A stretch of 64,000 nucleotides of DNA, taken from the NCBI GenBank assembly GCA_016165875.1, contig JABBOT010000007.1:14599997-14663996 (forward strand), given 5' to 3'. Shown here in pieces: positions 59,146 through 64,000 of the stretch (its first letter is position 1; each line of letters begins with the position of its first letter). The position numbers were made by a program, and so were the translations under genes. The notes beneath the pieces were generated by a model, which was not told the DNA's origin, did not search any database, and saw nothing but the letters and a program-made list of their open reading frames with translations. Origin of the DNA: Acanthopleura granulata (lineage: Eukaryota > Mollusca > Polyplacophora > Chitonida > Chitonidae).

Positions 59146-62100
59146 CTGGGCGAGAATACGAAGAATGTCCGTGTATGTACGACAACAACACTAGGAGTGC
59201 CACAATCAGGGAATCTGTCGGAGAATGTGTCAAAAGCCCTGAGGCTAAGACACCCAAAAATCCAACAGCTGATGACGATGCACTAGGGTCCCAAACTGTG
59301 GCTTACTAAGATGGCCTTCCTCCCACCTACATCAGAACATCCTGGCCAGCACACTCTACATCTTACAGCCTATCTACTTTTAACTATTGTTCCTGTCTTG
59401 AGACAGGAGGGGCTAGACTGGGGGTGTGTGTGTGCATATGGAAAACACCCCACTGCTGTCAAAGTCCTTCAAGCATTAGTTAACCCTCGCTATAGGCCTG
59501 ATACATGTATACCACTAAAACAAGATAATTTGCAACAAGTTTACCACCTCAGAGCACTGCAGCCTGCAATATGGTCCCTCCCCACCTGCTGTGGAGAGTT
59601 AACTGGCAGGTTTGTTATCTTGGCCTCAACCCCCCTTGAGCTCTGACCCTCCCCACCTCCCCCACACTGTATTAAGAGCCCTTACTCTACAGCCTCCTTA
59701 AGCCTGCAGGAGATACATGTACAAGTACCAATAGGCTGGCAGCCATGGTACAGCCTCTCTGATGGAATCTGTGAATGACTTGTTCTCTACCATATGACAG
59801 CCCAGTGATTTACACCAGCACTACACCCCTGTATTTGTAACCATAGCAACAAATCTAAGGGGATGAGAGAAAACACCTTGTCTAAATGTTTACCCATCCT
59901 GTACAGCACTTGGGGGTGTGCTTATTGTACCTTATCACTGGCTGTTTACAACCATTTACAACACTATGGTTCCAACCTCCAGCACCACACCCCTCCCTGC
60001 CCTACAAGGTTTGATTGAACATACTACATATTTTCGACTGAATATAATTCCATGCCCATTTACACCACCACGACAGTTATATCAATAACACCAGGGAAAC
60101 AGACTGTCTATTTTACCTGCTTATTACCATTTTTAGTGCCAACAGCATGCTGCAACACCAAACTCACCTAAGCATCACGGAGCATTGAAAAAATAGATGC
60201 TGCTTTGGAGAGTGTCGTGAAAATGTCTGTACCCTGCTTTCCTGACCTGGGTTTTGGAAGACACTGCGAAAAGCTAATACTCGATGATCACATCAATGTT
60301 ATGTTGGTCTGAGGTTTTACTTGTTCTAAGCAGAGACTCGATGACAAAATGTTAAGACTTCTTGAAGACATAAAATATATTTGAGAATAACGCGCTTTCA
60401 GAGGACAATGGAAAAGTTGTCTTTCAGCCACTTTGCAACATATAAATAGTTCGAACATCCCGGCATACAACTTTTCAAAAGCCTAAATGTCAAATGAGCA
60501 TGGGATTCTCAGAGAATGACAGGAAACAGAAAGGTACCAAATCATTGAAGAGCACTTGCCTCGGGCCTGTTGACATAGCAGACATCCAGGCTTTAAAGTC
60601 GGCATTCACTTCATCCGGATCAATGGGCACATTAGCACTAATCTCCAGTAAGGTAAAGACATTGAAGGATTATCTCTTGTGTCCTATGTGTTATTACTAA
60701 CCATCAGCTGCTTCATTTCCCTTCATCTGACTTCCAAACACTACCTCTTACAGGTTACCATGGCAACGGGTAAATAGTGCCCTCTTAATCAATGCGATTC
60801 CAATAGATCGATGCCAGCACTCAATGGAGGTCTTCCTTCTTGACAGCACAGCAAACACTGGTTTCTCTCCGCGAGCAAAATGCCAATAGTGTTGTGAGCT
60901 GCGGTGATGTGGGTAGAGCTGGACCCTGGAGTCCCGCTGAAGAATCAATGACGGTGCCAGGATGTTCCTTCTCAGCTCAATTCTGGTCACATTACAAAAA
61001 TATTAGCACATCTATGTAATGAATTATTCCGTATTAGAACTCTGTGTTTTTTTTATCTGCACGACATCAACAAGTTCCAATAGTGCCACCTGTGTTGTAT
61101 AATTTTTGTCTGTTCACAGCTGAAGTGAAACTTCAAAGTCACACAGAAACCTTCGCAGTATTGCAAAGACACACGCACATTTACCCAAGCCTAAAACTAT
61201 TCTTCACAAGCACATGAAAAAAAAAATATGAGCAATATTTGTGAAGGCAAAATAGCTTAGGGATGACACTATCCTGAATTCTTCTTGTGCAATGTGTGAA
61301 CAAAGAAGAGAAATGCTCACATTTCCAGGTAGCCAATAAACCCTCATATGTTGTAGACAGCGAAGGGAGTGGATCAGGGGTTTCAAGGTTTTCATAAATG
61401 GAAAACAGGAGGCTGTCAAATGTTGCTAACTATTCTTGTACCAGACAGGACGATCTTGGATACTGCAATGATTTATCCTGACATTACTGAATCATCACCA
61501 CACTCAATTCAAACCTTCAGCATCATATCTATATAAAACATCTCTTGTTTTTTTTTGTCAATCTGATTATTAAATATTAAAAACACCAATGTTATTAGTA
61601 AAGTGCACTGAGGTGGAGATTAAATGGCTGACTTTCACACTAAGAATGTAATACACAGAAATCTTTATACCATAAAACACTGAAAATCTTTGTCAGCCAC
61701 AAATACCCCTCTCGCTAAAAGCACAATCCATCTGAACACATCTACACCAGAATTTTGTGCAAAAAACGCGTGCAAATTAAAACAATACCTACAGATACTT
61801 CATGAATACTTACCAGGTATTATCTTATAGAGATGCATTCGTAAAGCATTTCTTTTTTTTTCTTAAATCTATTTCCACTCAGTTTCCGTCAAGGGGACAC
61901 GTCCTTTGTTAAGTTATGGGCGTGAAAATGTTGCAGAATCTCTCTCACCTCTGACGGGTGAACACAGGTAGGCCACTCACTAAGACAGATGTTAATGAGT
62001 GCCAGCTCCTATTACAGGTTCCACAAGGCTTGTAAATGAAAGTCTGCTCCATCTACAGTTCACAGGTAACTCTTCATCAGACAGACAATCACAGCTCAGC

Positions 62101-64000
62101 AAAGGACACATGTCTAAACTTCTGCACCCGAGTAACGACCAGCAGAAAACCCTCTGATCACAGCCAGGCACATGTGACATGCAGCCGTTGCATATGAACG
62201 AGTTCGATTCAAACCAAATTAAAAGGAGCCCTCAGGTACGACTCATTCCAGCTTTACTACCTGCAGCAATTAATAAGCTGCGGGTGGCTAGGGTGCTTTA
62301 CTGACAGGGGCTTCATTAGGGAGAATATCCCCGCGGAATAAGGGGCAATGCTGGCAGCAAACTACACAGTTGACAATGGCTAGGTCAGGGCCCACACAAA
62401 GTAATTCCTGTTCATCACTGGAACAGAGTCCTTTCGGCAGACATTGTCAGGTAACTACAAAGTGCTGAACAATATCACACACTAAACAGTTACTGCCACT
62501 TAGAAAAACACATCTGTTGGCATTTTCTTTAAGAGAATAAAAAATACAGACAATAATTATCCCCAATGTTCTTCTCACATTTACTACAAATGTAAGCCCT
62601 ACAGCGTAAAAAAAAAAATAGCCCACCACATCAGTAAATGCTGGGAATCATACTTACATGTGACCATCTAAAATTTCATGCCAAAAACAGAACATTAAAA
62701 TTGTCATAGAATTTTCTCCCAAAATAGAAAATTTAATCACGAAAAATCTCAACTTCGAGCCAAATATCAAACATAAGAAACCATTAATTGAAGGCACTAA
62801 AAATCATGAAATCTAAATGCTATGTTATGTATGCTGTAAACAGTACAACTTTTCAAATAGTAAAGTTCATTTACATAATACACACAAAACTAAAACTTGT
62901 CTTGTTACAAAAAAATATCAAATCTTTTTTTCCATATAGTTGTGTACTGCCATTCAAGCACATACAAACACAAAATCTAAAGCTCAGCATGAATTGCATA
63001 TTTTTTAACCCACTGGTTAAAATGTTCTCAAACTAAAACCAATGCTCTATCTGGTCCCATTTTAAATTTTTCACCCAATATTCCAGAAGGTGACTTTGTT
63101 TGCAAATATTTTAAATATTTTTTTCTTTCCCATGCATCTGAAGACATGTCAAGTTAAATGATCATATCTCTCACGATATGAGGCTTGAAGCATTCACCCA
63201 TACAGAACAAAGATGTAATTTGTGTCCTTGAGTTGAAAAGATTTCTCACACTTTTCCAACCCACTGTGGCAATGCCATACATGTACATTCACATAAATTA
63301 TACAGTGTTAAGACATTTATACACCTGTCAAGCTAGGCTCCAAACCATAAAATACTCGTGAATACTTATCAAAAGATGTTCCCAGATGCAGCTCACAAAT
63401 GTCAAATGTGTCCGTACCTGTGAGAACCAACATTTCTGGTCACTCATCAAAAACAGGACACCTGCATGCCGCAGGATACAAATATTTCAGGTAAATCTCT
63501 TCATCGCAAAGCAGAATGCATTGAGATTGTAATGTGACTGAGGCAGAGATAATCATACAAGCTGGCCCAAAACACAGGGAAAGCCAATAATCAGTGGTTA
63601 GCATGCATGGTCACATATACTGTAGGGCAACGGCTGAGTCTAAGGTCTAAATACCCACAGCTATCTGGTTTCACTTAACACAGGCCAGCTATGTAGTTTA
63701 CTTAATCTGATTCCTACACTACCAGAACAGGTAGATATGACAAATCAGAGGAAATCAGAGAGCTTGTGAGATTGATCAAATCAAATCTTTCACACAGAAT
63801 CGTGAACTACACAGGGTATATAACTAACGGCGCCTGATGCAGACATCTGCTTTTTTCGTGTAATTATTATCAGTTTGTCTTTCAGGCCGTCAAAATCAAA
63901 ATGACACTAAATTCCAAGTTAGATATGTGTTATTTCACAGAATCATGATCAATGTAGTTTCAGTAGTGGTATGAAGGAAATATCTGCTGTTTTCATCTCA
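59146..64000. other. Upstream region, nothing recognised
   Basis: The part at 59200-59700 is GC-richer and complex. The rest is AT-rich unique sequence with ordinary homopolymer runs. No promoter, RNA gene or second protein-coding gene could be supported. Confidence 0.4.

Noticed and set aside
60117..60149. A 33-nt phase-0 exon candidate upstream of EYA (HAVGTKNGNKQ)
   Set aside because: The acceptor is poor in pyrimidines, there is no Met, and no family resemblance. It is no better than chance in 10 kb of AT-rich DNA.
61814..61857. A short ATG frame (MHLYKIIP) ending at a good gtaagt donor, upstream of EYA
   Set aside because: It ends in phase 1, which does not fit visible exon 1 (phase 0).
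1..64000. CRISPR arrays, bacterial operons, integrated virus or transposase genes
   Set aside because: The repeats are tandem without unique spacers or are SINE-like, introns are clear, and no reverse transcriptase, integrase, transposase or viral protein frame was recognised.

Overview
The window is animal nuclear DNA, most likely from a mollusc or another lophotrochozoan. It shows long AT-rich introns with GT-AG splice sites, tRNA-derived SINEs with AAAT tails, frequent TACATGTA-type palindromes and minisatellites. No operon-like or bacterial arrangement is present. The assignment to molluscs rests mainly on the SINE type, which I recognise from bivalve and gastropod DNA but could not search.

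One gene dominates the window: an eyes absent (EYA) homologue on the minus strand. Seventeen coding exons were assembled by eye from position 54444 down to the stop codon at 9865. Every junction has GT/AG sites and compatible phases. The joined exons give 1749 nt, which is 582 codons plus a stop. The last ~270 residues form the complete EYA domain (a haloacid-dehalogenase-type protein tyrosine phosphatase), with the WDLDET motif in the exon at 28302-28453, VTTT and ATK motifs at 10862-10983 and GDG at 10261-10361. The N-terminal ~290 residues are the Ser/Thr/Pro/Tyr/Gln-rich transactivation region, including a SUMO-type IKSE site and the YQLQ segment. The initiator exon is not certain. One phase-compatible candidate lies at 59042-59145; otherwise it is outside the window or too short to see.

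Layout from left to right: 1-5150 is intergenic or the 3' end of an unidentified plus-strand gene, with one SINE and a 23-copy minisatellite at 3264-4185. 5150-7570 is intergenic, with a diverged duplicated repeat and two SINE insertions. About 7570-9864 is the probable EYA 3' UTR. 9865-14169 holds the six 3'-most catalytic-domain exons, with SINE and tandem repeats between them. 14170-30317 holds four more exons separated by long introns. 36057-45871 holds the cluster of transactivation-domain exons, and 54389-54444 the first visible coding exon. 54445-64000 is probably the first intron or upstream region.

EYA proteins act with SIX homeodomain proteins and DACH in the retinal determination network. 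The large introns contain several GC-richer, complex islands that could be developmental enhancers; that is inference. No CRISPR array, bacterial mobile element or wholly new system was found. The most unusual features are the two minisatellites, a repeat family with a GATATC core, a clustered array of AGGTCA motifs in an intron, and a well-formed 53-nt exon-like segment that would break the EYA reading frame.
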